From Thalassovita autumnalis (GTDB lineage: Bacteria; Pseudomonadota; Alphaproteobacteria; Rhodobacterales; Rhodobacteraceae), in assembly GCF_001458255.1 (NCBI RefSeq), contig NZ_CYSB01000025.1, forward strand, positions 124,001 to 188,000: a stretch of 64,000 nt of DNA, given 5' to 3'. The translations under genes and the position numbers were made by a program. The notes under the pieces were generated by a model. It was not told the DNA's origin and did no database searches. It worked only from the letters and a program-made list of their open reading frames with translations. Of the stretch, positions 10,045 to 19,124 are shown in pieces (within the stretch, counting starts at the first letter, position 1; the number at the start of each line of letters is the position of its first letter).

Positions 10045-12537
10045 TCATTCCACGGTAAAGGTCTGGCGGGCCAGAACCCGTGAGGCGCCGTTTGCCGTGA
10101 CATAGCGCAGCTCATACGTGCCGGGGCTGTCCGGCGTCATGACCTGCAACTCAGACCCTTCACGGGTGTAGGTGTAGGTCAGATAGGCGTCCGCATTGGC
10201 ACCGACCTCAGTGAAGGTCACATAGTCACCATCATAGTCGGGCCCATCATGGCGGACGCTGATAGCGCTGCCCGCCTTGGCGCTGGTCGGGGCGGTCAGG
10301 GTGACAGCAACATCGGTCAGGCTGATCGGCTGGCTGTATGCGATGGAGGCATCCTGCCCGTTGATATAGCGCAGCTCATAAGCGCCGGGGATCACCGGCA
10401 TGCGGAAGCGTAGCGGGTTGCCGTCGCGGACATAGACATAGCCCAGATAAGCGCCGCCATCGCTGCCCACCTCGGCCACGGTCAGGTAGTCATCATTGTA
10501 ACCGCCACCGGTCCAGCCGACGTCAATCGTCGCGCCCAGCGGGGCGCTGCCCACCGCATCGAGCGAGAAATCGAGCGCCGTGATCTCAATCTGGTGGGAG
10601 GTGGCGATCGTGCTGTCCTGCCCGTTGACATAGCGGATCTCATAGGTGCCGGGCGTTGAGGGCATCAGCAGCGGCGCCGGGTTGCCATCGCGAACGTAGG
10701 TGTAGGCCTCATAGCGGTTTGGCGCAGCGTCAAGGGCGGCCACCGATAGGTAATCGCCATCATAGCCGCCACCGGTCCATGTGACATCTATGGTGGATCC
10801 GGCCGAGGCGGTTTCCGGCCCCTGCAGCGAGAAATCGAACGCCGTGATCTCAATCTGGCGGGAGGAGGCGATCGTGCTGTCCTGCCCGTTGATATAGCGG
10901 ATCTCATAGGTGCCGGGGGCGGAGGGCATCAGCAGCGGTGCCGGGTTGCCGTCGCGCACGTAGCTGTAGGCCTCATACCGGTTTGGGGCTGCGTCGAGGG
11001 CCGCCACCGACAGGTAGTCGCCATCATAGCCACCGCCGGTCCATGTGACATCGATGGTGGATCCGGCTGTGGCACTTTCCGGCGCGTCGAGGGTGAAGGC
11101 GAGGGCGGTGACCTCAATCTGTCTGGTGACCGCGATCGATGTATCCTGCCCGGTGATATAGCGGATTTCGTATTGGCCGGGTTCGGTTGGCATCAGCAGC
11201 GGTGCTGGGTTGCCCTTGCGCACATAGGTGTAGGCCTCATACCGGTTCGGGGCAGTACCTGCGCTGGCGATGGAGAGGTAATCCTCATCATAGCCGCTGC
11301 CGGTCCAGCTGACGTCAATGGTGGCGCCAGCAATGGCTGTGGCAGGGGCCTCCAGCGCAAATTCGGCCGGGGTTACTGTGAGGGGCACGCGGGCCAGGAT
11401 CTGTGCGCCGTCGCCCAGAACATAGCGGATTTCATAATCACCGGGCTGGGCTGGTACCCGTAGCGCGGTGGGGTTGCCGCGTTCGGTATAGGTGTAGGTC
11501 AGATAGGTGCGGGCCTCGGCTCCGACAGGGGCGGTGTCCAGATAGTCCTGCGCCGCATCGGGGCCGGTCCAGTCCACGCTGATGGTGGCGCCGGCGGCGG
11601 CGGTTTGGGGCGCCAGCAGGGTGACCTGCGGCAGGGGCGCCTCAAATTCAAAATGCGCCTCAGTGCGGGCATTGGGGCGGATCACCACCTGTTTTTCCTG
11701 CCGCGCGCCGTCGCTGACGCGGGTGACGGTGAGGGTGTAGATGCCTTCGGGCAGGTCCTGTTCGCCAAAATCAACGTGATAGGCGGTGATCATCTGCTCG
11801 CCGTCTTCATTGAGCAGCGACCATTCCACATCAACGCGACGGCTGGCCTCACCGTGTTTTTCGGCCACCGAGTAGATCAGCGATCCGGGCAGCGGCGCGG
11901 GTTCGGGGGTGGGGTCTACCACCGCCACCTCAGTCAGTGCAGCCGAAAGCTGCGCCGCATTGGCGGCGGAGAGGAACTGACCGCCGGTGCTGTCGGCCAT
12001 ACATTGGAACTGCGCCAGTGTTTCCGGGGCATCCACGCCAAAACCCACCACATGGGCGGTGAAATCAACGCCGGTTTCTTCCAGCGCGCGGGCCACAGCG
12101 CAGACATCAGGCACGCAGGTTTCAATCCCGTCTGAGACAAGGATCACCGTTGCGGCCTCTTCGGTGTGGCGCAGCGCCTTGGCGGCGGCGACCACCGCAT
12201 CGGCCATGGGTGTTTTGCCTTTGGGCTTGATGCCGTTCACCGCGCCGGTGATGGCGCCGCGGGTGTCGGGGCCGGGCATCACCAGCGTTTCAATATCGGC
12301 GCAATCGCCTTTGCGGCGGTGGCCATAGACCGTCAGCCCCAGATCCAGATCCGCGGGCAGGGTGGTCATCAACCCGCCGATCACATCTTGGGCGATGGTG
12401 ATTTTTGCGGTGCCATCGATCTGCCCCCACATGGAGCCAGATCCATCCAGAACCAAAATCGCGGCAGGGCGTTCCTGCGCGGTGAGCGGGCTGGCCATAA
12501 GGGCGATCACCGCAAGGGCGGTGGGCAAACGTGTCAT
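10045..12537 (-). CDS. Secreted VWA-domain protein with six tandem ~88-residue repeats
   Basis: An 830-residue exported protein. A signal peptide spans residues 1-20 (cleavage after PLTA). A von Willebrand factor A domain follows (about 23-215), with the metal-binding motif DGSGSMWG at residue 31, TPMAD near residue 130 and the strand VILVSDGIETC. A linker domain (about 225-300) leads into six tandem repeats to the C terminus. Each repeat follows the scheme AGxTIDVxWTGxGYDxDYLxxA, a YxxYxYVRxGNP block, xMPxxPGxYEIRY and GQD. Repeats 3 and 4 are nearly identical in DNA, 264 bp apart, which points to recent internal duplication. The start is the ATG after GGAGA; an upstream in-frame ATG lacks a signal peptide. 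The gene shares an SOS-box-containing promoter region with uvrA. Its ligand is unknown. Confidence 0.85.
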   Translation of the reverse strand: MTRLPTALAVIALMASPLTAQERPAAILVLDGSGSMWGQIDGTAKITIAQDVIGGLMTTLPADLDLGLTVYGHRRKGDCADIETLVMPGPDTRGAITGAVNGIKPKGKTPMADAVVAAAKALRHTEEAATVILVSDGIETCVPDVCAVARALEETGVDFTAHVVGFGVDAPETLAQFQCMADSTGGQFLSAANAAQLSAALTEVAVVDPTPEPAPLPGSLIYSVAEKHGEASRRVDVEWSLLNEDGEQMITAYHVDFGEQDLPEGIYTLTVTRVSDGARQEKQVVIRPNARTEAHFEFEAPLPQVTLLAPQTAAAGATISVDWTGPDAAQDYLDTAPVGAEARTYLTYTYTERGNPTALRVPAQPGDYEIRYVLGDGAQILARVPLTVTPAEFALEAPATAIAGATIDVSWTGSGYDEDYLSIASAGTAPNRYEAYTYVRKGNPAPLLMPTEPGQYEIRYITGQDTSIAVTRQIEVTALAFTLDAPESATAGSTIDVTWTGGGYDGDYLSVAALDAAPNRYEAYSYVRDGNPAPLLMPSAPGTYEIRYINGQDSTIASSRQIEITAFDFSLQGPETASAGSTIDVTWTGGGYDGDYLSVAALDAAPNRYEAYTYVRDGNPAPLLMPSTPGTYEIRYVNGQDSTIATSHQIEITALDFSLDAVGSAPLGATIDVGWTGGGYNDDYLTVAEVGSDGGAYLGYVYVRDGNPLRFRMPVIPGAYELRYINGQDASIAYSQPISLTDVAVTLTAPTSAKAGSAISVRHDGPDYDGDYVTFTEVGANADAYLTYTYTREGSELQVMTPDSPGTYELRYVTANGASRVLARQTFTVE
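10570..11098 (-). repeat. Tandem 264-bp coding repeat (repeats 3 and 4 of the VWA protein)
   Basis: Two consecutive 264-bp units, about 10570-10830 and 10834-11098, with very high nucleotide identity: the same runs around GTCCATGTGACAT and GGTGGATCC recur exactly 264 bp apart. More diverged units at the same spacing lie on both sides. Confidence 0.8.
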
Positions 12538-12620
12538 AAAATGTCTCCGGTCAAAATGAATTGGCAGGACTATGCCGCTTTTTGAGATTTTGGCAAAGCG
12601 CGTAACGTCGAAATTAAAAT

Positions 12621-12635
12621 GTTCGTGTAATGTTC
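12621..12635. promoter_or_regulatory. SOS box (LexA operator) between uvrA and the VWA gene
   Basis: The sequence GTTC-GTGTAAT-GTTC fits the alphaproteobacterial LexA operator GTTC-N7-GTTC exactly. It is 80 bp upstream of the uvrA ATG and 84 bp upstream of the divergent VWA gene, so it could repress either or both promoters. uvrA is a classic SOS gene and lexA itself is in this window with the same operator form. Confidence 0.8.
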
Positions 12636-12714
12636 GCACTTTTCGGTTGGAGACTCGCGGCGCGTCAACTATCTGTTAGGGATTACCACCACTGGGGTGA
12701 GCTCGGGACTGAAG

Positions 12715-15597
12715 ATGGCTGATCTGAAGAAAATCGAAGTGCGCGGCGCGCGGGAACATAACCTCAAAAGCATTGACGTGGATATTCCCCGTGATGAGCT
12801 GGTGGTGATCACCGGCCTGTCCGGTTCCGGCAAGTCCTCGCTGGCGTTTGACACCATCTATGCCGAAGGTCAGCGCCGCTATGTGGAATCCCTCAGCGCC
12901 TATGCCCGTCAGTTCCTTGATATGATGGAAAAGCCGGATGTGGACCACATCAGCGGCCTCAGCCCGGCGATTTCCATTGAGCAGAAGACGACCTCAAAGA
13001 ACCCGCGCTCAACTGTTGGCACGGTCACTGAAATCTACGATTACCTGCGTCTGCTCTTTGCCCGTGTGGGCACGCCCTATAGCCCGGCCACCGGCCTGCC
13101 GATTGAGGCGCAGCAGGTGCAGGATATGGTGGATCGCGTGATGACGATGGAGGAGGGGACCCGCGCCTATCTGCTGGCCCCGATCGTGCGCGACCGTAAG
13201 GGGGAATATAAGAAAGAGTTCCTGGAGCTGCGCAAACAGGGCTTCCAGCGGGTCAAGGTGGATGGCGAGTTCCACGATCTGGACACGCCGCCGACGCTGG
13301 ACAAGAAATTCCGCCATGACATAGATGTGGTGGTGGACCGTCTGGTGGTGAAAGAGGGGCTGGAAACCCGTCTGGCCGATAGCTTCCGCACCGCGTTGGA
13401 TCTGGCAGACGGTATCGCGGTGATGGAAACCGCCCCGAAAGAAGGCGATCCGGAACGCATCACCTTCTCTGAAAACTTTGCCTGCCCGGTCAGCGGTTTC
13501 ACCATTTCTGAGATTGAGCCACGGCTGTTTTCCTTCAACGCGCCGTTTGGTGCCTGCCCGGATTGTGACGGTCTGGGGATGGAGCTGTTCTTTGACGAAC
13601 GGCTGGTGGTGCCGGATCAAAGCCTGAAGGTCTACGATGGCGCCCTGGCGCCCTGGCGCAAAGGCAAATCGCCCTACTTCCTGCAAACCATTGAAGCGAT
13701 TGCGAAACACTATCAGTTCGACAAGAACACCAAGTGGAAAGACCTGCCCAAGAAGGTGCAGCAGGTGTTCCTCTATGGCTCGGGCAAAGAGGAAATCCTG
13801 TTCCGCTATGACGAAGGCGGCCGCGTCTATCAGGTGACCCGCACCTTCGAAGGTGTGATCCCCAATATGGAGCGGCGCTACCGTGAAACGGATTCAAACT
13901 GGGTGCGTGAGGAATTTGAACGCTACCAGAACAACCGCGCCTGCGGCACCTGTGGCGGCTACCGGCTGAACCAAGAGGCGCTGGCGGTGAAAATCGGCCC
14001 GGCGGACGGTGGCCCGGATGAGCTGCTGCATGTCGGCCAAGTGGTGCAAATGTCCATCCGTGAGGCCTATGCCTGGTGCAAAACCGTGCCGGAGCATCTG
14101 ACCGACCAGAAAAACGCCATCGCTGGCGCGATCCTGAAAGAGATCCGCGAACGTCTGGGCTTCCTCAACAACGTGGGTCTGGAATACCTCTCGCTTAGCC
14201 GAAACTCGGGCACACTGTCGGGCGGCGAAAGCCAGCGGATCCGTCTGGCCAGCCAGATCGGTTCGGGTCTGACGGGTGTTTTGTATGTCTTGGATGAACC
14301 GTCTATCGGTCTGCACCAGCGCGACAATGACCGCCTGCTCGGCACGTTGAAAAGCCTTCGGGACCAAGGCAATACCGTGATCGTAGTGGAACATGACGAA
14401 GAGGCGATCCGCGAAGCGGACTACGTTTTTGACATCGGTCCGGGGGCGGGTGTGCATGGCGGGCAGATCGTGTCACAGGGCACCCCGGCTGAGATTTCAG
14501 CGGATAAGAGCTCGCTCACCGGGCAATACCTCAGCGGCGCGCGTGAAATCGCGGTGCCGCTGGACCGGCGTGAGGGCAATGGCAAAGCGGTCACCGTGGT
14601 CAAGGCCACCGGCAATAACCTGCAGAATGTCACGGCGGATTTCCCGCTGGGCAAATTTGTCTGCGTCACTGGCGTCTCGGGCGGCGGCAAGTCGACCCTG
14701 ACGATTGAAACCCTGTTCAAAACCGCCTCCATGCGGCTCAACGGGGCGCGGCAGACGCCGGCGCCTTGCGAAACCATCCGGGGGCTGGAGCATCTTGATA
14801 AGGTGATCGACATTGACCAGCGTCCCATCGGGCGCACGCCGCGGTCGAACCCGGCGACCTACACCGGTGCCTTTACCCCGATCCGCGAATGGTTTGCCGG
14901 CCTGCCTGAGGCCAAGACGCGGGGGTATAAACCCGGCCGCTTCTCCTTCAACGTCAAAGGTGGGCGCTGTGAGGCCTGTCAGGGTGACGGGGTGATCAAG
15001 ATCGAGATGCACTTCCTGCCGGACGTCTATGTGACCTGCGAAACCTGTAATGGCGCGCGGTACAACCGCGAAACACTGGAGGTGAAGTTCAAAGGTAAAA
15101 GCATCGCCGATGTACTGGATATGACCGTTGAGGACGCGCAGGAGTTTTTCCAGGCGGTGCCGTCGATCCGGGAAAAGATGGACGCGCTGGTGCGGGTTGG
15201 TCTGGGCTACATCAAGGTGGGGCAACAGGCCACGACGCTGTCAGGGGGTGAGGCCCAGCGGGTGAAACTGAGTAAGGAACTGGCGCGCCGCTCGACCGGC
15301 CGTACCCTCTATATTCTGGATGAGCCGACCACGGGCCTGCATTTCGAAGACGTGCGTAAGCTGTTGGAAGTGCTGCATGAATTGGTGGATCAGGGCAATA
15401 CCGTTGTGGTGATTGAACACAATCTGGACGTGGTGAAAACCGCCGACCATATCATCGATATCGGCCCAGAAGGCGGCGACGGCGGTGGCCGGATTGTGGC
15501 TGAGGGCACACCGGAACAGGTGTCCGAGGTCGCGGAAAGCCACACAGGCCACTACCTGAAACCGATGCTGAAAGGCGCCAAGGTGGCAGCCGAATGA
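12715..15597 (+). CDS. uvrA: Excinuclease ABC subunit A
   Basis: UvrA is the damage-recognition ATPase of nucleotide excision repair, acting as a dimer with UvrB. The 960-residue protein has the N-terminal Walker [10 protein letters not shown] (about 34-42), the C-terminal Walker [10 protein letters not shown] (about 648-656), both ABC signatures (LSGGESQR and LSGGEAQR), and two zinc-binding cysteine sets: CPVSG...CPDC and CEAC...CETC. I chose the ATG encoding [17 protein letters not shown], which matches the family start; a GTG 18 bp upstream is possible. An SOS box lies 80 bp upstream. The stop overlaps the next gene by 4 bp (ATGA), implying translational coupling to the Nudix gene. Confidence 0.98.
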   Translation: MADLKKIEVRGAREHNLKSIDVDIPRDELVVITGLSGSGKSSLAFDTIYAEGQRRYVESLSAYARQFLDMMEKPDVDHISGLSPAISIEQKTTSKNPRSTVGTVTEIYDYLRLLFARVGTPYSPATGLPIEAQQVQDMVDRVMTMEEGTRAYLLAPIVRDRKGEYKKEFLELRKQGFQRVKVDGEFHDLDTPPTLDKKFRHDIDVVVDRLVVKEGLETRLADSFRTALDLADGIAVMETAPKEGDPERITFSENFACPVSGFTISEIEPRLFSFNAPFGACPDCDGLGMELFFDERLVVPDQSLKVYDGALAPWRKGKSPYFLQTIEAIAKHYQFDKNTKWKDLPKKVQQVFLYGSGKEEILFRYDEGGRVYQVTRTFEGVIPNMERRYRETDSNWVREEFERYQNNRACGTCGGYRLNQEALAVKIGPADGGPDELLHVGQVVQMSIREAYAWCKTVPEHLTDQKNAIAGAILKEIRERLGFLNNVGLEYLSLSRNSGTLSGGESQRIRLASQIGSGLTGVLYVLDEPSIGLHQRDNDRLLGTLKSLRDQGNTVIVVEHDEEAIREADYVFDIGPGAGVHGGQIVSQGTPAEISADKSSLTGQYLSGAREIAVPLDRREGNGKAVTVVKATGNNLQNVTADFPLGKFVCVTGVSGGGKSTLTIETLFKTASMRLNGARQTPAPCETIRGLEHLDKVIDIDQRPIGRTPRSNPATYTGAFTPIREWFAGLPEAKTRGYKPGRFSFNVKGGRCEACQGDGVIKIEMHFLPDVYVTCETCNGARYNRETLEVKFKGKSIADVLDMTVEDAQEFFQAVPSIREKMDALVRVGLGYIKVGQQATTLSGGEAQRVKLSKELARRSTGRTLYILDEPTTGLHFEDVRKLLEVLHELVDQGNTVVVIEHNLDVVKTADHIIDIGPEGGDGGGRIVAEGTPEQVSEVAESHTGHYLKPMLKGAKVAAE

Positions 15598-16022
15598 ACG
15601 GGGTGAGCAACCGGCCAGCGCTGGCGGCGCTGGCTGTGACGGTGCATGACGATCACGTGCTGCTGGTGCGCCGCCGCAAAGAACCGGATCGCGGTCTTTG
15701 GGGCTATCCCGGTGGCCATGTGGAGGCGGGTGAAACCGTAGCCGTGGCTGCCGCGCGTGAATTGGCGGAAGAAACCGGCGTCCGCGCGGAGCCCTTACGG
15801 ACGCTGGGCGGGATTGATGAGATCGGCCATCACGGTGACGGCGCGGTCAAACATCACTACTATCTGGTGGCGGTGCAATGCCGGTATCTGGCCGGGGTGC
15901 CACAGGCCGCTGATGATGCGGAGGAGGCCGCGTGGATTCCCGTGGCGGATGTGCTGGCCCGGCGGATTGAGATGAGTGACTATGTTGACGATCTGCTGGA
16001 ACAGGTTCTGGCCAGCGCGTAA
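15594..16022 (+). CDS. Nudix hydrolase
   Basis: A 142-residue Nudix-family pyrophosphohydrolase. The Nudix box is complete, running from GHVEAGE (about residue 43) to RELAEETGV and carrying the metal-binding glutamates. The overall make-up resembles ADP-ribose pyrophosphatase/MutT-like small Nudix enzymes, but the substrate cannot be assigned from sequence. Its start overlaps the uvrA stop by 4 bp, so it should be translated with uvrA and may be SOS-inducible along with it. A role in nucleotide pool cleaning during DNA repair would fit but is only inferred from that context. Confidence 0.9.
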   Translation: MNGVSNRPALAALAVTVHDDHVLLVRRRKEPDRGLWGYPGGHVEAGETVAVAAARELAEETGVRAEPLRTLGGIDEIGHHGDGAVKHHYYLVAVQCRYLAGVPQAADDAEEAAWIPVADVLARRIEMSDYVDDLLEQVLASA

Positions 16023-16123
16023 TGCGCGGCTTGTTAACCCGCGTTAACAGGTATTCTACACAGCCCTCTTGAATGTTAATTTGATTTACTTACTTGTGAA
16101 GAAGTTCATTTAAGGAGGGACCC

Positions 16124-16825
16124 ATGCGTGGGATAGTTCCAATTGTTTTGACCAGCGCCGCCGCCATTGCACTGGCATCGGCCGCATTTTCCGAGGAGCG
16201 CAGCTACGCCTTCGACGATTTCCAAAGGATCGACGCCGCGATGGGCGTTGAGGTCAAGGTGACAACCGGCACCGGCTACGCCGTTGAGGCCGAAGCCCTG
16301 CGCGGCGAACTGGACCGTCTGGTGATCCGCCAGAAAGGTGACCGGTTGATTATCAAGCGCAAGAAGCCGCTGGGGCTGATCGGGGCGCTACGGTCTGATC
16401 TATTCGTGGTCACCGTCAGCCTGCCGCAACTCACCGCGGCGGAGGCCAGTTCCGGCGCATCCATCAGTGTGACGGGCGATGGCACGGCAGATCTGGTGAT
16501 TGACGCCTCCAGCGGATCTAACGTGAAAATACGCGGCATTTCAGAGGGTTCGGTTGATGTCGATGCCTCAAGTGGTGCCCATGTGTCACTGGCGGGGCAC
16601 TGTGGATCCATCACGGCCGATGCCAGCTCCGGCGCCCATGTTCAGGCCGGCGATCTGATCTGTCGCATGGGGCAGTTTGACGCCAGTTCGGGCGCTTCGG
16701 TGCGGGGCCATGTCACGGGGGCTGTCAGCGCTGATGTCAGTTCTGGCGCGTCGGTGAAGGTGCAGGGTGGCGCGGATATCGCCAAGAAGAGCCTCAGTAG
16801 TGGCGGATCGCTTCAGGTGATCTGA
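16124..16825 (+). CDS. Exported DUF2807 (head GIN domain) protein with ASSGA repeats
   Basis: A 233-residue exported protein. A signal peptide covers about residues 1-23. The mature part fits the DUF2807/putative auto-transporter adhesin head GIN domain, a right-handed beta-helix: the opening FDDFQRIDAAMGVEVKVTTG is characteristic. From residue 105 onward the phrase (D)ASSGA or VSSGA recurs about every 18-22 residues (six times), as expected for turns of a beta-helix. There is one Cys pair (near residues 162 and 184). Function unknown; such proteins are periplasmic or surface-located. A strong AAGGAGG ribosome-binding site precedes the ATG. It is monocistronic, followed by a bidirectional terminator. 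Confidence 0.82.
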   Translation: MRGIVPIVLTSAAAIALASAAFSEERSYAFDDFQRIDAAMGVEVKVTTGTGYAVEAEALRGELDRLVIRQKGDRLIIKRKKPLGLIGALRSDLFVVTVSLPQLTAAEASSGASISVTGDGTADLVIDASSGSNVKIRGISEGSVDVDASSGAHVSLAGHCGSITADASSGAHVQAGDLICRMGQFDASSGASVRGHVTGAVSADVSSGASVKVQGGADIAKKSLSSGGSLQVI

Positions 16826-16832
16826 GGAAACT

Positions 16833-16877
16833 AGAAAGCCCCGGCAACGCGATAAACACTGCATCCGGGGCTTTGTC
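16833..16877. terminator. Bidirectional terminator between convergent DUF2807 and DUF2892 genes
   Basis: Arms AAAGCCCCGG and CCGGGGCTTT, about 20 bases apart, lie between the two convergent stop codons. The stem can end transcription from either side. Confidence 0.75.
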
Positions 16878-17075
16878 TTATTTTTTCACCGAACAGGTGG
16901 AAATGCCAAGCAGGGAATAGATCGGGCAGCTGCCGATCAGCGCTGTGGCCAATGGGATCAGGCCAATCCACATCCAGACGCCATAGCCCAGTAATGCACC
17001 GATCATCAGTAATGTGCCCAGAACGGCGCGGAGAAATTTGTCAGTGCTGCCGACGTTTTTCGCAGAGAAATTCAT
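16878..17075 (-). CDS. DUF2892 small inner-membrane protein
   Basis: A 65-residue membrane protein of the DUF2892 (YgaP-like membrane domain) family. It opens with MNFSAKNVGSTDKFLRAVLG and continues with two hydrophobic segments (about 17-33 and 35-47) and the conserved GSCPIYSLLGIST signature with its cysteine. In other bacteria this domain is often fused to or beside rhodanese domains; here it stands alone. The ATG at 17075 follows GGAGG; a longer reading frame upstream lacks this signal. It probably affects sulfur or metal handling at the membrane, but this is unproven. Confidence 0.85.
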   Translation of the reverse strand: MNFSAKNVGSTDKFLRAVLGTLLMIGALLGYGVWMWIGLIPLATALIGSCPIYSLLGISTCSVKK

Positions 17076-17206
17076 AAGTCTTACCAACCTCCGTTTAATG
17101 AACGTGAAACAATGATAAGATGAATTATATATGTTGAATATGATTTGAGTCAAATTGCCCAAATCCGTGAGGGGCAGGGTTGCCCCTCACTGAGGGTATT
17201 GCAGTC

Positions 17207-18079
17207 TTAGCCGCGACCACGCTTTTCAAACCGCGGCAGCATGGCCGAGAAGTCCATGCCCTGACCACCTTCGTTTTCGACAAACTGCTCATAAAGGGCC
17301 TTGGCCAGTTCGCCCATCGGGGTGTCGGCATCGGCGCTTTCGGCGGCTTGCTGGCTGAGGCGCAGGTCCTTCAGCATCAGTTCAGCAGCAAAGCCCGGCT
17401 GGTAGTCATTGTCAGCCGGTGATTGCGGGCCAACGCCGGGGGCGGGGCAATAGGCGTTCATCGTCCAGCTGTAGCCCGAGGAGGTGGAGACCACATCAAA
17501 CATCTTGCCGCGATCCAGCCCCAATTTGTCTGCCAAAGCAAAGGCTTCGCAGGTGGCGACCATGGTGACGCCCAGGATCATGTTGTTACAGATTTTGGCG
17601 GCCTGACCAGCGCCCGCATCGCCGCAATGCACGGCTTTCTGGCCCATGATGTCAAACAGCGGATCAACCGTGGCGAAAGCATCCGCGCCGCCGCCAACCA
17701 TGAAGGTCAAGGTGCCGCCTGCCGCGCCGCCAATGCCGCCGGAGACCGGTGCATCCAGTGCGCCAAGGCCGGCCGCCGTCGCCTGCTCTGCGACCGCGCG
17801 GGCGCTGTCGACATCCACGGTGGAACAGTCACAGAGCACAGCGCCTGCGGACATGGCAGGGATCACCTCACCGGCAACCGCGCGCAGGATCTGACCGTTG
17901 GGCAGCATGGTGATGACCACATCCGCGCCGGTGGCTGCGGCTGCGGCGGTGTCGGCTTTGCTGACGCCTTCGGGCATCGGTGCGGCCAGATCAAAGCCTG
18001 CAACCTCATGGCCTGCTTTGGCTAGGTTTGCGGCCATTGGGCCACCCATGTTGCCAAGTCCGATAAATCCGATTTTCAT
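17207..18079 (-). CDS. mmsB: 3-hydroxyisobutyrate dehydrogenase
   Basis: This enzyme oxidises 3-hydroxyisobutyrate to methylmalonate semialdehyde with NAD+, a late step of valine breakdown. The 290-residue sequence starts with the dinucleotide fold and family signature (FIGLGNMGGPMAANLAKAG), contains DAPVSGGIGGAAGGTL (about 121-136) and the catalytic-lysine region GAGQAAKICNNM (about 167-178). It is the last gene of a minus-strand run: acyl-CoA dehydrogenase, hydrolase, mmsB, with 10 bp or less between neighbours, so a single operon is likely. The product feeds MmsA, encoded 5 kb away on the same strand. Confidence 0.94.
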   Translation of the reverse strand: MKIGFIGLGNMGGPMAANLAKAGHEVAGFDLAAPMPEGVSKADTAAAAATGADVVITMLPNGQILRAVAGEVIPAMSAGAVLCDCSTVDVDSARAVAEQATAAGLGALDAPVSGGIGGAAGGTLTFMVGGGADAFATVDPLFDIMGQKAVHCGDAGAGQAAKICNNMILGVTMVATCEAFALADKLGLDRGKMFDVVSTSSGYSWTMNAYCPAPGVGPQSPADNDYQPGFAAELMLKDLRLSQQAAESADADTPMGELAKALYEQFVENEGGQGMDFSAMLPRFEKRGRG

Positions 18080-18089
18080 GTCTGTCTCC

Positions 18090-19121
18090 TCAGATCTTCA
18101 GGGCGTCATCGCCCAGCGGCAGCAGCATCTGGGTGATCTCAAGCGAGGTCACCTCGGCAGGGCTGCCATGTTTCCATGTGGGGGTGCGGTCCTTGTCAAT
18201 GATCTGGGCGCGGACGCCTTCCAGAAAATCACCCATATCCATGGACCGGTAGGTGAAGCGGAACTCCTGCTCCAGCGCTTTTTTGATCTCGTCCGTGGCC
18301 CGGGCGCGGTGCACCAGTTCGATCGTGCAGCCAGCAGAAAGCGGTGATACTCGGGTGAGCGTCTTCAGCGCCTTGGCGGCAAAGTCACTGTCCGCACCGT
18401 TGAGGGCGTTCAACACATCCGTCAGCCCGTCACCGGCAAAGAGCGTATCGATCTCATCTTGTTGCCCGGCTAGAACCCCGTCCGGGGATTTTTCTGCTGC
18501 GCGATCAATGGCTTCCCAGTCACCGGTCTGGGCCAGTTCAGCTGTCAGCGCAGCCCATTTTTCCTCTGGCACGAAGTAGTCGGCAAAGCCGGCGTGGATG
18601 GCATCGGCTGGCCCAATCCGGCCACCCGTGGCGCCCAGATATTCGCCAATCCGCCCCGGCGCACGGGCCAGGATCAGGGTGCCGCCCACATCCGGGATCA
18701 ACCCGATGCCGGTTTCGGGCATGGCGATCTGGCTGCTTTCGCCAACCACGCGGTGGGAGCCGTGACAGCCAATGCCAACGCCACCGCCCATGGTGAACCC
18801 CTGCATCAGCGAGGCCACGGGTTTGGGGAAGTTGAACAGCTTGGCGTTCATCCGGTATTCGTCACGCCAGAAGGTGCGGGCGATCTCATATTCGCCTTTG
18901 GTGCCTGCCTCATACATGGCGGCGATGTCACCGCCTGCGCAGAAGGCGCGCTCGCCCTCGGCGTCCAGCAGAACCATCTTCACGGCGTCATCAGTCGCCC
19001 AGGCATCCAGCGCCTTCTCAATCTCAAGGCACATCTCATAGCTGAGCGCATTCAGCGCCTTGGGACGGGTCAGGGTGATCCGGCCGATCTGGCCGTCGAT
19101 ACGGGTGTGGATGTCAGCCAT
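18090..19121 (-). CDS. 3-hydroxyisobutyryl-CoA hydrolase (enoyl-CoA hydratase superfamily)
   Basis: A 343-residue crotonase-superfamily protein of the 3-hydroxyisobutyryl-CoA hydrolase type, which releases free 3-hydroxyisobutyrate from its CoA ester in valine catabolism. Diagnostic features are AFCAGGDIAAMYE (about 59-71), GFTMGGGVGIGCHGSHRV (about 109-126), and PETGIGLIPDVGGTLILAR, with the Glu and Asp expected in the hydrolase branch. It is longer than plain enoyl-CoA hydratases (~260). It sits 3 bp after the acyl-CoA dehydrogenase gene and 10 bp before mmsB, which supplies the pathway context. Confidence 0.9.
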   Translation of the reverse strand: MADIHTRIDGQIGRITLTRPKALNALSYEMCLEIEKALDAWATDDAVKMVLLDAEGERAFCAGGDIAAMYEAGTKGEYEIARTFWRDEYRMNAKLFNFPKPVASLMQGFTMGGGVGIGCHGSHRVVGESSQIAMPETGIGLIPDVGGTLILARAPGRIGEYLGATGGRIGPADAIHAGFADYFVPEEKWAALTAELAQTGDWEAIDRAAEKSPDGVLAGQQDEIDTLFAGDGLTDVLNALNGADSDFAAKALKTLTRVSPLSAGCTIELVHRARATDEIKKALEQEFRFTYRSMDMGDFLEGVRAQIIDKDRTPTWKHGSPAEVTSLEITQMLLPLGDDALKI

Positions 19122-19124
19122 GGG

